From Neisseriaceae bacterium (GTDB lineage Bacteria > Pseudomonadota > Gammaproteobacteria > Burkholderiales > Neisseriaceae): a stretch of 9,946 nucleotides of DNA. This document shows, piece after piece, positions 1 to 7,346 of this stretch. A program made the translations under genes and the position numbers. Under the pieces are notes generated by a model. That model saw only the letters and a program-made list of their open reading frames with translations, was not told the DNA's origin and made no database searches. Position 1 is the first letter of the stretch. Each line of letters opens with the position of its first letter. The stretch spans positions 1 to 9,946 of the forward strand of contig JAFSQZ010000011.1 of NCBI GenBank assembly GCA_017446355.1. The letters run 5' to 3'.

Positions 1-23
1 CATCACATTGATGTATGACACAA

Positions 24-57
24 CGAAGAATTTTTATGTTTAGTAGAAAACTCTTCG
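24..57. repeat. imperfect inverted repeat downstream of der
   Basis: CGAAGA at 24-29 pairs with TCTTCG at 52-57. After one mismatch (30/51), TTTT at 31-34 pairs with AAAA at 47-50, around a 12-base loop. It lies about 70 bases past the der stop. The stem words resemble the GAAGAATC arms of the palindrome at 9660-9737, so it may be a degraded relative, but the match is short. No T-run follows, so I do not call it a terminator. Confidence 0.3.
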
Positions 58-100
58 CCTCTAATTCAAAAAATGTGTTTGTAATAAAGTTTTACAGAAG

Positions 101-117
101 TTTCAGGCTGTCTGAAA
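101..117. repeat. DUS-like inverted repeat after der
   Basis: TTTCAGGCTGTCTGAAA has 6-bp arms (101-106 and 112-117). It contains AGGCTGTCTGAA at 105-116, one base off the AGGCTGCCTGAA uptake-type word. It lies 11 bases past the der stop codon, where neisserial genomes often place paired uptake words as terminators. Neither strand shows a good T-run after it, so terminator activity is only possible. Confidence 0.45.
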
Positions 118-127
118 AACCACATCA

Positions 128-1594
128 TTACTTACTATTCAGTTTTTTTACACTCACTTGACGTTTTCTGGTTTTGGCACTGTTTCTTGCTTTTTCCGTT
201 TTGCGATTTTCTCGTTTGGCAATGCGATTACTTAATGTTGTACGGCGTAAAGGTTTGTTTTTGGTTTGTTCTGCCGTTTCTTCATACGGATTTTCAGAAA
301 CATTATATTGAATACGCAAAGGTGTGCCTTGTAAATTAAAGGCTTTACGAAACGTTTGCACAAGATAACGTGTATAACTATCGCTAATGGCTTGCAAACT
401 GTTGCCATGAATCACAATCACAGGCGGATTGCTGCCGCCTTGATGCGCATAACGCATTTTAGGTCGCACCAAACCTGCTCGTGGCGGTTGCTGACGCTCT
501 AATGCGCTTTGCAATACGCGCGTAATTTTAGGCGTAGGCATTTTAATCATCGCCGCATCATAGGCTGCCTGAATACTGTCAAACAAACCATCAATACCTC
601 GCTCTTTTAGCGCAGAAATAAAATGTAATTTGGCAAAATCCAAAAAATACAGTTTACGCGCAATATCGCGCTTCACTTGTTCACGCGCATCAGCAGACAA
701 ACCGTCCCATTTGTTCACTGCAATCACCAATGCACGTCCAGCTTCCAAAGCAAAACCTGCAATCGTGGCATCTTGGTCGGCAATATCTTGTTGCGCGTCC
801 AACACCAACACCGCCACATTCGCCGCTTCTATCGCTTGCATCGCTTTGATAACAGAGAATTTTTCTACAGCTTCACTCACTTTGCCACGTCGGCGAACCC
901 CTGCTGTATCAATAATCGTAAATGGTTTGCCATCACGCTCAAAATCAATATGAATAGAATCACGAGTCGTTCCTGCCATATCAAACGCAATCACGCGCTC
1001 TTCACCCAAAATAGCATTTACCAAAGTAGATTTCCCCACATTTGGACGACCAATCACAGCAAATACGGGGTGTTTATTTTCAGGCTGCTCATCGGTAGCA
1101 TCGGGAAAATGTTGCAACACGTCTTCAATTAAATAATAAACACCATCACCATGCGCACCTGAAATAACATACGGTTCACCCAAAGCCAATTCATAAAATT
1201 CAGATGCTAAAACCGCACGATTCCCTCCTTCACCTTTATTTACTGCTAAAAACACAGGACGTGGTGATTGGCGCAAACGGTCAGCAATAATTTTATCTTG
1301 TGGCGTTAAACCTGTTCGCGCGTCCACCAAAAAAATCACTGCATCAGCTTCATCTACCGCTTGCAAAGTTTGTTTTGCCATTTCATGCAAAATCCCACTG
1401 TCCACCACAGGTTCAAAACCGCCCGTGTCCACAACCAAATAAGGTTTACTGCCCACGCGTCCATGCCCATAATGACGATCACGCGTTAAACCTGGCAAAT
1501 CATGCACCAAAGCATTTTTGCTGCGTGTCAAACGATTAAATAAAGTAGACTTGCCCACATTAGGTCGTCCAACTAATGCTATTGTCGGTTTCAT
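128..1594 (-). CDS. der: ribosome-assembly GTPase Der (EngA)
   Basis: Der is an essential double-GTPase that binds the 50S subunit late in its assembly. The 488-residue protein has two tandem Era-like G domains. The first has P-loop GRPNVGKS at 9-16, DTGG at 56-59 and G4 motif NKGE at 119-122. The second has P-loop at 182-189, DTAG at 229-232, NKWD at 294-297 and SALK at 327-330. A KH-like domain follows (about 355-438), then a lysine/arginine-rich tail (about 440-488). Length and domain order are normal for the family. The ATG at 1594 gives the expected start just before the first P-loop, with an AGGA ribosome site about 9 bases ahead. The only oddity is NKGE instead of NKxD in the first domain; I recall the same in Neisseria Der, so it is probably a lineage trait. 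The gene stands alone, with about 320 non-coding bases upstream. Confidence 0.97.
   Translation of the reverse strand: MKPTIALVGRPNVGKSTLFNRLTRSKNALVHDLPGLTRDRHYGHGRVGSKPYLVVDTGGFEPVVDSGILHEMAKQTLQAVDEADAVIFLVDARTGLTPQDKIIADRLRQSPRPVFLAVNKGEGGNRAVLASEFYELALGEPYVISGAHGDGVYYLIEDVLQHFPDATDEQPENKHPVFAVIGRPNVGKSTLVNAILGEERVIAFDMAGTTRDSIHIDFERDGKPFTIIDTAGVRRRGKVSEAVEKFSVIKAMQAIEAANVAVLVLDAQQDIADQDATIAGFALEAGRALVIAVNKWDGLSADAREQVKRDIARKLYFLDFAKLHFISALKERGIDGLFDSIQAAYDAAMIKMPTPKITRVLQSALERQQPPRAGLVRPKMRYAHQGGSNPPVIVIHGNSLQAISDSYTRYLVQTFRKAFNLQGTPLRIQYNVSENPYEETAEQTKNKPLRRTTLSNRIAKRENRKTEKARNSAKTRKRQVSVKKLNSK
562..573 (+). repeat. complete DNA-uptake-type 12-mer inside der
   Basis: AGGCTGCCTGAA reads on the plus strand within the KH-domain region of der. 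It is the only complete 12-base copy in the window that is not part of a palindrome, so it fixes orientation. It supports the Simonsiella-type uptake dialect for this genome. Confidence 0.7.
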
Positions 1595-1913
1595 ATTATT
1601 TTTCCTGTTTCACGCTGCCTGAATACAGCGAGCAGATGCAAAAATCGTTATTTAAAACGCCTAAACACTTTCTTAATGATGAAAATGTTACAACAATTCC
1701 ATTCCAATAAGTTATGCTTACGATGCCTGTTTACACAAACACTAAACAAAAAAAACGATTTGCACAAAATGATTAAAAAAATATTTCTATAATTGTTTCA
1801 GGCTGCCTGAAAAATGGCAGCCTGAAACAGAAAAATGGTTCAAACAGTGATAAACACATTTCAAAATTTATAAAAAATAACTTTTTGATGATCACATCAT
1901 TTCAGGCAGATAA
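1595..1913. other. intergenic region between ypfJ and der
   Basis: This 319-base AT-rich stretch has no plausible gene. It holds the strong hairpin at 1794-1829, an uptake-word core GCTGCCTGAA at 1614-1623 close to the der start, and TTCAGGCAG at 1901-1909. The der promoter should lie here on the minus strand. I see only weak candidates (for example CATAAC or TAACAT as -10 hexamers) and none with both boxes convincing. Confidence 0.6.
1794..1829 (-). terminator. DUS-type hairpin, probable ypfJ terminator
   Basis: GTTTCAGGCTGCC at 1795-1807 pairs perfectly with GGCAGCCTGAAAC at 1816-1828, around an 8-base loop. One more T-A pair lies outside (1794/1829). On the minus strand, the direction of ypfJ and der, an AT-rich tract with seven consecutive T follows about 14 bases later. 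The hairpin contains complete copies of both uptake-word forms (1800-1811 on plus, 1797-1808 on minus). Paired uptake words acting as terminators are well known in Neisseriaceae. The distant T-run makes the termination strength uncertain. Confidence 0.6.
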
Positions 1914-2750
1914 TCAATTTTGAAAGGTATTGCACTGATTGATATCACCCGTTCTCAAGCCCACTTGAAACCACTGTTTGCGTTGAGCTGATGTACCATG
2001 AGTATAACTATGTGGCACAGTATAACCTTGTGCGCGTTGTTGCAAACGATCATCGCCCACAGCTTCAGCTGCATTATAAGCTTCTTCAATATCACCAGCT
2101 TCAAATATTCCATTTTTTTCTACATAATGCCCCCAAACCCCTGCATAACAGTCCGCCTGCAACTCCAAACGAACCGACAAAGCATTGGCTTGAGTTTTAT
2201 TAGTACGCGACTGCATTTGGTGTACCTTTTGACTTGTTCCCAATACAGTTTGTACATGATGCCCCACTTCATGTGCCAATACATAAGCAAATGCTGCATC
2301 ACCTTCCGCACCAAGCTCTCGTTTCATTGTATTGTAAAACGAAAGATCAATATAAAGCTTATTATCAGCAGGACAATAAAAAGGACCAGCTTCAGCGTTA
2401 CCTGTCCCACAACCTGTTGGTGTTGCACCACGATACAACACCATAGTAGGAACTTGATAGCGAGCACCACGTTGTGCAAAATAATTTGACCACACGTTCT
2501 CGGTTTCTTTTAACACCACAGAACTGAATCTAGCCAATTCTTGTTCTTGTGCAGAACTTTGTACAGGAGCATTCTGCACAGTAGCCTGTTGTAGTGGATT
2601 GCCCACAAACCCACTCAAATCCACACCATAATAAGCACCAACAAGTAAAGCAATCATACCTAAAATGCCAGTAGAACGCGTTACTCTCCCACCTGATGAA
2701 CCACGGCGATCTTCAATATTGGAACTACCTTCTCTATCTTGCCAACGCAT
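1914..2750 (-). CDS. ypfJ: YpfJ-family neutral zinc metallopeptidase
   Basis: This is a putative membrane-anchored zinc protease of the YpfJ (neutral zinc metallopeptidase) family; its substrate is not known to me. The 278-residue protein starts MRWQ..., the typical family N-terminus. It has a short basic region, a hydrophobic segment at about 28-43 that probably anchors it in the inner membrane, then a periplasmic domain. The zinc site is HEVGH at 160-164, with E196 in ELQAD the likely third ligand. Four Cys (114, 126, 201, 273) could form disulfides. I chose the ATG at 2750 because a longer in-frame reading back to 2951 would run through the tRNA-Phe gene. The ribosome site is weak (GGGA about 10 bases ahead). 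The gene begins 56 bases after tRNA-Phe and its terminator, so it relies on read-through or a weak promoter within that gap. Confidence 0.92.
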   Translation of the reverse strand: MRWQDREGSSNIEDRRGSSGGRVTRSTGILGMIALLVGAYYGVDLSGFVGNPLQQATVQNAPVQSSAQEQELARFSSVVLKETENVWSNYFAQRGARYQVPTMVLYRGATPTGCGTGNAEAGPFYCPADNKLYIDLSFYNTMKRELGAEGDAAFAYVLAHEVGHHVQTVLGTSQKVHQMQSRTNKTQANALSVRLELQADCYAGVWGHYVEKNGIFEAGDIEEAYNAAEAVGDDRLQQRAQGYTVPHSYTHGTSAQRKQWFQVGLRTGDINQCNTFQN

Positions 2751-2772
2751 AATATTATTCCCAATAAGTAAC

Positions 2773-2801
2773 AAAAAAGTCCAAACAAAAAGCTTGGACT
2801 T
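2773..2801 (-). terminator. intrinsic terminator of tRNA-Phe
   Basis: On the minus strand AAGTCCAA (2801-2794) pairs perfectly with TTGGACTT (2784-2777) around a 9-base loop. The stem runs straight into six consecutive T at 2778-2773. It begins 5 bases past the CCA end of the tRNA, the usual place for a tRNA terminator, and ends 22 bases before the ypfJ start codon. Confidence 0.85.
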
Positions 2802-2806
2802 AAATT

Positions 2807-2882
<76 letters not shown>

Positions 2883-2937
2883 AAACAACATACAGCACAA
2901 AAAACAATACAAGCAACCATCTCGCTTGTTGTTTATT

Positions 2938-2966
2938 ATTATAAATATCACACAACAAACTGATAA
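2938..2966 (-). promoter_or_regulatory. sigma-70 promoter for tRNA-Phe
   Basis: On the minus strand a perfect TATAAT -10 (2943-2938) lies 17 bases after TTATCA (2966-2961), which matches the -35 consensus at four of six positions. The start would be near 2931, giving a leader of about 50 bases before the mature tRNA. It lies between the last Roadblock gene and the tRNA, where no clear terminator for the upstream cluster is visible. Confidence 0.6.
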
Positions 2967-3001
2967 GCTTTTCGTCTTTTCAGGCTGCTTACTCTTTACT
3001 T

Positions 3002-3367
3002 TTATCGCAACACATCAACAATGTTACGAACTGCACGACGTGCGTCCAATAAAATCAAGCCCAACTTAGCCCCTTCACGAGCAGTTACACACAACACGTG
3101 ATTATTACCTGCTTGTAAGAGTAAGCTATATCCATTCTTACCTTTAATCATAATTTGATCCAATTCGCCACACGCCAATTCAGCAGTAGTACGATTACTC
3201 AATGCCAGCAAAGCAGCCGCCATTGCACCAATACGGTCGGGATCAATATTACTAGGCAACAGATAAGCAACGGGTAAACCGTCCGTTGAAATCACTGCAG
3301 AAGCAGTAATATCCACTGATGAGCTATTCAAATCATTCAATACTGATGTAACAAGTTGTTCATTCAT
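3002..3367 (-). CDS. Roadblock/LC7 domain protein (MglB-like)
   Basis: This is a single-domain Roadblock/LC7 protein of 121 residues. The family forms dimers that bind small GTPases and regulate them, as MglB does for MglA in bacterial polarity. The core is visible as ISTDGLPVAYL (26-36), the long helix IGAMAAALLALSNRTTAEL (46-64), then the strands QIMIKGKNGYSLLLQAG (71-87) and HVLCVTAREGAKLGLIL (90-106). I prefer the ATG at 3367; a TTG at 3379 in the same frame would sit only one base from AGAGGA, too close for that to be its ribosome site. It is the last gene of a five-gene minus-strand cluster, 23 bases after the gene before it. The natural partner is the GTPase at 4053-4589. It lacks any membrane segment and is probably cytoplasmic. 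Confidence 0.9.
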   Translation of the reverse strand: MNEQLVTSVLNDLNSSSVDITASAVISTDGLPVAYLLPSNIDPDRIGAMAAALLALSNRTTAELACGELDQIMIKGKNGYSLLLQAGNNHVLCVTAREGAKLGLILLDARRAVRNIVDVLR

Positions 3368-3390
3368 GTTTGTATCCAATCCTCTTAATA

Positions 3391-4050
3391 TTATAAGAAT
3401 CCACCTAAACCAACTACGCCATCAGCAGTTTGATATAAGGCGCGAACAAGAGACACAAAAGCCTCTTTATGTAGCTGTGGTGTGCCACCAGTTACCAAAA
3501 TATACCTACTATCTTTTACATAAATTGGGAAAAAGGTTAATTCACTCTGTCCAGTAGGGTCGCATAAACCCCATGCATTTTGATAAATATTTAAATTATT
3601 TTTAATTAACAAAGCATGGCGTTCTGATACGCGAATTGCTTCACTCGCCAAAATAGCAATCTCTTCAGCAGATTCATGAGTAAAACCTGAACGAGCAAAA
3701 TAGAAACCATCTTGATCGACTAACATTGCCTTTTGACTATCGGACATATGAGGCAACAAGTCAGTCAAAGTATTATCCGTCAACTCTACTGCTGGGACAG
3801 GTGTTTCCGCACCGTAAAGAAATTCCAAGCGTTGCATACGATAAAGCAAATTCAACGCATTATCCAAATCATCGGTTTCAGCCCATTGCAATAACTTCTC
3901 ATTAGAAATTGGCGCACTCTCACGGTCTGTCAAAATATTTATCAGCAACGTGTGACTAGAATTTGAACTCTTATGGGACACTGCATAAAACGCACCAGAT
4001 GGCGTAATATGTGGGTATAAATTATTTTGTAGCGTTAGTATAGATTCCAT
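3391..4050 (-). CDS. uncharacterised protein, probable divergent Roadblock domain
   Basis: I do not recognise this 219-residue protein as a named family. Its second half has the layout of a Roadblock fold: a strand and turn AMLVDQDGFYFARSGF (108-123), a long alanine-rich helix ESAEEIAILASEAIRVSERH (126-145), then strand-like FFPIYVKDSRYILVTGG (173-189) and a final helix (193-208). The first half (about 1-95) is mixed, with a Leu/Ala-rich helix around 52-72. No signal peptide or membrane segment is seen. The gene starts 2 bases after the GTPase stop, with its AGAGG ribosome site inside the end of the GTPase gene, so translation is probably coupled. A role as second GTPase partner or scaffold is inferred only from fold impression and location. 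Confidence 0.85.
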   Translation of the reverse strand: MESILTLQNNLYPHITPSGAFYAVSHKSSNSSHTLLINILTDRESAPISNEKLLQWAETDDLDNALNLLYRMQRLEFLYGAETPVPAVELTDNTLTDLLPHMSDSQKAMLVDQDGFYFARSGFTHESAEEIAILASEAIRVSERHALLIKNNLNIYQNAWGLCDPTGQSELTFFPIYVKDSRYILVTGGTPQLHKEAFVSLVRALYQTADGVVGLGGFL

Positions 4051-4052
4051 TA

Positions 4053-4589
4053 TTAAACCTCTAAACCTGGGTCAATTTGAAAAAGCATAGAGATCACCAG
4101 TTGTTTAACGTCCTCTGGATTACGTGCATCAATTTCAAACACTGGCACATTTAGACCGTGATCGTGTAAGTACTTTTGATACACATCAATACCTGGTACT
4201 GCGCGGATATTCATTTTATTCACACCGATAACAACAGGTGCTGTTTTCAACATATCGTCAAATGAATCCAAGAAAAATTTTAAGTCTTTCAATGGGTTGC
4301 CACGTGTGTTATCCAGCAACAGAATCAAACCCATACCGCCTTTACTTAAAATTTGCCACATAAAGTCAAAGCGTTCTTGTCCTGGCGTGCCATATAAGTG
4401 GATTTTAGTATCTTCATCTAATTGAATCACGCCATAATCCATTGCTACAGTTGTGTGATCTTTACGACCAGCCGTCATGTCTGACGCAAAAGCATCGGTA
4501 CTTACAGGGGGAATATCTGATATTGCACTAATTGCAGTAGTTTTTCCTACACCAACAGGACCTGTAAAAATAATTTTATTCTCTATCAT
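4053..4589 (-). CDS. MglA-like small GTPase (COG2229-type)
   Basis: This 178-residue protein is one compact Ras-like G domain. It has P-loop GPVGVGKT at 10-17, a switch I Thr in TTVAMDYG (46-53), the switch II/G3 sequence YGTPGQERF at 66-74 (DxxG replaced by a GTPGQ form, usual for this group) and a G5-like DAR at 154-156. The G4 motif is NKMN at 124-127, where NKxD is expected, so the Asp that reads the guanine base is Asn. Family members act as molecular switches, for example in cell polarity and pilus or gliding motility, usually with Roadblock partners. Two such proteins are encoded directly downstream. The ATG has an AAGGAT ribosome site 8 bases ahead. No membrane segment is seen. Confidence 0.93.
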   Translation of the reverse strand: MIENKIIFTGPVGVGKTTAISAISDIPPVSTDAFASDMTAGRKDHTTVAMDYGVIQLDEDTKIHLYGTPGQERFDFMWQILSKGGMGLILLLDNTRGNPLKDLKFFLDSFDDMLKTAPVVIGVNKMNIRAVPGIDVYQKYLHDHGLNVPVFEIDARNPEDVKQLVISMLFQIDPGLEV

Positions 4590-4611
4590 TGTAGTAATCC
4601 TTACATAGATA

Positions 4612-4627
4612 TAGTATTTTTATACTA
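4612..4627 (-). other. small hairpin over receiver-gene stop
   Basis: TAGTAT at 4612-4617 pairs with ATACTA at 4622-4627 around a TTTT loop, so on the minus-strand mRNA the stop codon TAG (4627-4625) lies inside a 6-bp stem. It sits in the 35-base gap between the receiver-like gene and the GTPase gene, the longest gap in the cluster. It is AT-rich and has no T-run, so processing or weak translational control is possible but unproven. Confidence 0.35.
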
Positions 4628-5764
4628 CTTCAGTAGTTTTTTCATCAAACGTCCCAACAATCCACCAGAGTATTCTCTTGTTGGTTTGGCTGCCTGAATA
4701 TGTTCTTTTTTCAAAGCCACTGATGTATCAACTGTTGCTTGAGTAGAACTGTCTGAAGCTACTGTATCTTTATGTTGAGACTGTTGGGTAATCGTCAAAT
4801 AACCAGTTAAATAAGTAGCGGCAACGTAGTTAACAATATCTGACATTTCCAATGAAGGCATCAATTTATACAACATATTTAAATTGATAGGCGTTTTAGT
4901 CAGAAACGCAGACAATCTTAATGATTCTGGCAAAGGTGCTAAACGCGTTAGGTTTGGCCAACGAGCTAGACGGAAAACAGTATCTGGCTTAAATGGACGA
5001 ACCAAGCGACCATTTGCAGTCCACAGAGCTAGCTGCCACAAGGTTGATGTTGTTGTGGCATTTGCACGCTCGTATAAACTTTGATCATTCAACTGTTCAA
5101 TTTTGACATCTAGTGAATCCTGTTGACTTAATCGTTTCAACTGTGCAGAATCAACACCGACCCATACACGAGAAATTGCTGGAAACACAAATAAAGCAGG
5201 CTTGCCACCAATCATAATTTGTGCATCTTTTTGATCGGCTAAAATCTTACGAAACGCACCTAATAAGCCTACATCTGGATCAAAACGCAAAATAACGGTC
5301 TCATTGGCACGCTTCAAAGCTCCTACTTTTGCATCCTGTGGTACAGGATTGACTTCATCTGATGAACCAGTTTTTCCATGATTTATCGTTGCAGTTGTCG
5401 CTTGCATGCTTTGTTTAGCAATATGCACGCCATTACCTTGCAGCAGATTGCGTAGATTCACGAATAATGAATCAAACTTAATGGGTTTTGCAAGGTAGGG
5501 AGCTGTTATGTTAGGTGGATTTTGACCGAAAAAAACCACTTTACTGTCTGCATATTGAGCTTTGGCTTTTTGAAATACAGATGAAGATAACACGCTATCA
5601 CCATCAACTATCACCAGATCAGGCTTCTCACCAGATGCTTCATCAATAATCAGATAGTTAGTGGCACTGTGCATCTTAAAAGCCATTCTAAACATTGCTC
5701 GCTGTTGTTCGTTTACATCAACAAACAATAGTTTCACGGTCTGAATTTGTGGCATATCACTCAT
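4625..5764 (-). CDS. CheY-like receiver protein with unknown C-terminal region
   Basis: The protein has 379 residues. The first 110 have the pattern of a response-regulator receiver: an early acidic site FVDVNEQQ (14-21, D16), a candidate phospho-acceptor in DLVIVDGDS (49-57, D54), strand SKVVFFGQN (74-82) and a Lys-Pro pair LAKPIKFDSL (91-100, K93 P94). The usual second early acid next to D16 is missing, so phosphorylation may be weak or lost. A Ser/Thr/Gln-rich linker follows (about 115-150). Next is a region of about 180 residues that I cannot name (155-330), then another low-complexity linker. The end is a short basic helix, GGLLGRLMKKLLK (367-379), that could touch the membrane. It starts 5 bases after the TPR-protein stop. 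It is probably a signal-integrating adaptor of the GTPase module (inferred). Confidence 0.85.
   Translation of the reverse strand: MSDMPQIQTVKLLFVDVNEQQRAMFRMAFKMHSATNYLIIDEASGEKPDLVIVDGDSVLSSSVFQKAKAQYADSKVVFFGQNPPNITAPYLAKPIKFDSLFVNLRNLLQGNGVHIAKQSMQATTATINHGKTGSSDEVNPVPQDAKVGALKRANETVILRFDPDVGLLGAFRKILADQKDAQIMIGGKPALFVFPAISRVWVGVDSAQLKRLSQQDSLDVKIEQLNDQSLYERANATTTSTLWQLALWTANGRLVRPFKPDTVFRLARWPNLTRLAPLPESLRLSAFLTKTPINLNMLYKLMPSLEMSDIVNYVAATYLTGYLTITQQSQHKDTVASDSSTQATVDTSVALKKEHIQAAKPTREYSGGLLGRLMKKLLK
4687..4698 (+). repeat. uptake-type word in coding sequence
   Basis: TGGCTGCCTGAA matches the 12-base uptake-type word at 11 positions. It lies in the C-terminal linker region of the receiver-like gene, where coding constraint is low. 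Confidence 0.5.
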
Positions 5765-5769
5765 AATTA

Positions 5770-7206
5770 TTACTGTCCAAATGAGCCATTATTAAAACGT
5801 TGTAGTAATTGACTCATTGCCAACACTACTTCCTCAGGTAAAGTTTGGTTACTTGCGCGAAGATTTTGTAACATTTTTTCCAAACGTCCCCATTCTTCCG
5901 CTCGTTCGTATAGGTCAAACAAGGCAATGTAGAGTTGTGATTCTTGTGGGTGGTCGATAATCGCTTTCTCTAGCACTTCCATTGCTTCATCTAATTGACC
6001 ATACATCAATACAGATTCTACTTCTTTTAAAACTTGCTCTATTTCAGTACGTGGTTCAAAAGCAGTGTCATCATTCTCTACCACTAAAGACTGATAGTTA
6101 GCTTTTTTCTTGACACCAGCATCTAACCAGCCTTGCTGAATACCAATTTCACGTATGGTTATTTCATCAGGATTGGTTGCTAATTGTTCAAAGACAGGGT
6201 GGTTTCCTAAACTATATCCCCAACCAAGCATACGTTCTTTTACTTGACGACCATATTGTCCAAGCGCATGGTAAAGCTTCCATAAATGTGCTGCAAAACC
6301 ATTGATGTTGTTGGCTTTATAATCTAAAGTCAGTGCATCAATCAATAATGATGCTGGTTTTGGCGAGTTTTGAATAGCTCTGTTTAGGTACTTAATGTTG
6401 GCATCAGGAGAAAGTTGATTGCGTAAGAAACGCACGCTTTTTTCTGGCTCCATAAATGCTAACAATGCAGTTTTCTCTTCCATACTTAATTGAGATAAAT
6501 CAACACTGCCTGAAACTAAAGGCGCACGAGCAACACCTGATGCGGTATTATCTGCCTGTTTGGCATACATATTGATGGCAGGTCGTGTTGATTTAACTTC
6601 TGGTGCGTCTGCAATTTTTCCTTCACCAATTTCTTCTGAAGTTTGCTGAACACTCCAACCTAAACCACTTTCTGCTAACACACGCAAACCCAAATGGGTG
6701 CTGTCTAATGCAAGACCACCTTTAATGTATTTTGTTAACTCTTCTTTGCTAAGATGTGATTGATGTTGTATCAACGCATCTGATAAAGCATCGACGTTTT
6801 CAACTTGCAACCATAAATCCATCAATTCGCGCACTAAATCTGGTTGTACATGCTGTGGACTTTGTAAATAATCAGCTAAAGTTTCCGCTGCTTTGGCGTA
6901 GTAACCAAATTGTTTATAAACATCAAATTCTGTTAGCGCGTCTACATCGTTCACGGAGATTTTTGCATCGTCTACAATGTTAGCAGTCCCATGCCACTCT
7001 TCTTTTTGCTTGGGCTTTTCTTCATTTGATGCTTTGGGTTCGTGCTCTTTTGAAGTTTTGTTCGGATTTTTTTTACCTTTGCGATTAACTTGTGTTTTTT
7101 TACTTGCTCGCGCTTTGGCTTGTGCTGCTTTTTTTTGTTGCATAACAACCAACACTGCTACTATTAGCAAGACAAGAACCAATATACCTACGTAAACTAG
7201 CGTCAT
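5770..7206 (-). CDS. membrane-anchored FimV/TPR-like protein
   Basis: This 478-residue protein has one N-terminal membrane helix (about 4-22), then a very basic, low-complexity stretch (24-70) facing the cytoplasm under the positive-inside rule, then a helical body. The body includes FDVYKQFGYYAKAAETLADYL (94-114) and, near the end, TPR-like helix pairs from EIEQVLKEVESVLMYGQL through the helices at about 421-450. The layout recalls the cytoplasmic TPR part of FimV/TspA-type polar hub proteins, but there is no LysM domain and no large periplasmic part, so I do not assign the name. The ATG at 7206 has a strong AAGGAG site 6 bases ahead. It is the first gene of the cluster and may recruit the downstream receiver and GTPase proteins to the membrane (inferred). 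Confidence 0.88.
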   Translation of the reverse strand: MTLVYVGILVLVLLIVAVLVVMQQKKAAQAKARASKKTQVNRKGKKNPNKTSKEHEPKASNEEKPKQKEEWHGTANIVDDAKISVNDVDALTEFDVYKQFGYYAKAAETLADYLQSPQHVQPDLVRELMDLWLQVENVDALSDALIQHQSHLSKEELTKYIKGGLALDSTHLGLRVLAESGLGWSVQQTSEEIGEGKIADAPEVKSTRPAINMYAKQADNTASGVARAPLVSGSVDLSQLSMEEKTALLAFMEPEKSVRFLRNQLSPDANIKYLNRAIQNSPKPASLLIDALTLDYKANNINGFAAHLWKLYHALGQYGRQVKERMLGWGYSLGNHPVFEQLATNPDEITIREIGIQQGWLDAGVKKKANYQSLVVENDDTAFEPRTEIEQVLKEVESVLMYGQLDEAMEVLEKAIIDHPQESQLYIALFDLYERAEEWGRLEKMLQNLRASNQTLPEEVVLAMSQLLQRFNNGSFGQ

Positions 7207-7272
7207 AAGCGCTCCTTAAATCTTGATTGTTGCTCTATTTAGGGCGATTAATCATTAAAACTTTGCTTGGCG

Positions 7273-7278
7273 ATTATA
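7273..7278 (-). promoter_or_regulatory. -10 box ahead of the five-gene cluster
   Basis: A perfect TATAAT reads on the minus strand at 7278-7273. It would start transcription near 7266, with a 60-base leader before the first gene. No good -35 hexamer sits at the right distance (the best is TGATAA), so the promoter may need an activator, or some transcripts may come through from psd, which has no clear terminator. Confidence 0.5.
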
Positions 7279-7346
7279 CACAAAGCTGTTGCATTTTATC
7301 ACAAAATTACCCTTTAACTGTACAAACTTGTATCTAAAACGTATTT

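Noticed and set aside
630..1539. Open frames on the plus strand opposite der (79 to 151 residues)
   Set aside because: They lie entirely antisense to a clear Der gene, have no family pattern and no ribosome sites.
1886..1900. TGATG/CATCA near-palindrome as regulator site
   Set aside because: Only 5-bp arms, just after the ypfJ end, with no promoter nearby; likely chance.
1991..2489. Plus-strand and alternative minus-strand frames within ypfJ
   Set aside because: Shadows of the metallopeptidase gene; composition is unlike a protein and no motifs are seen.
3368..3379. TTG start at 3379 for the Roadblock protein
   Set aside because: Its only ribosome site would be one base away; the ATG at 3367 gives normal family length.
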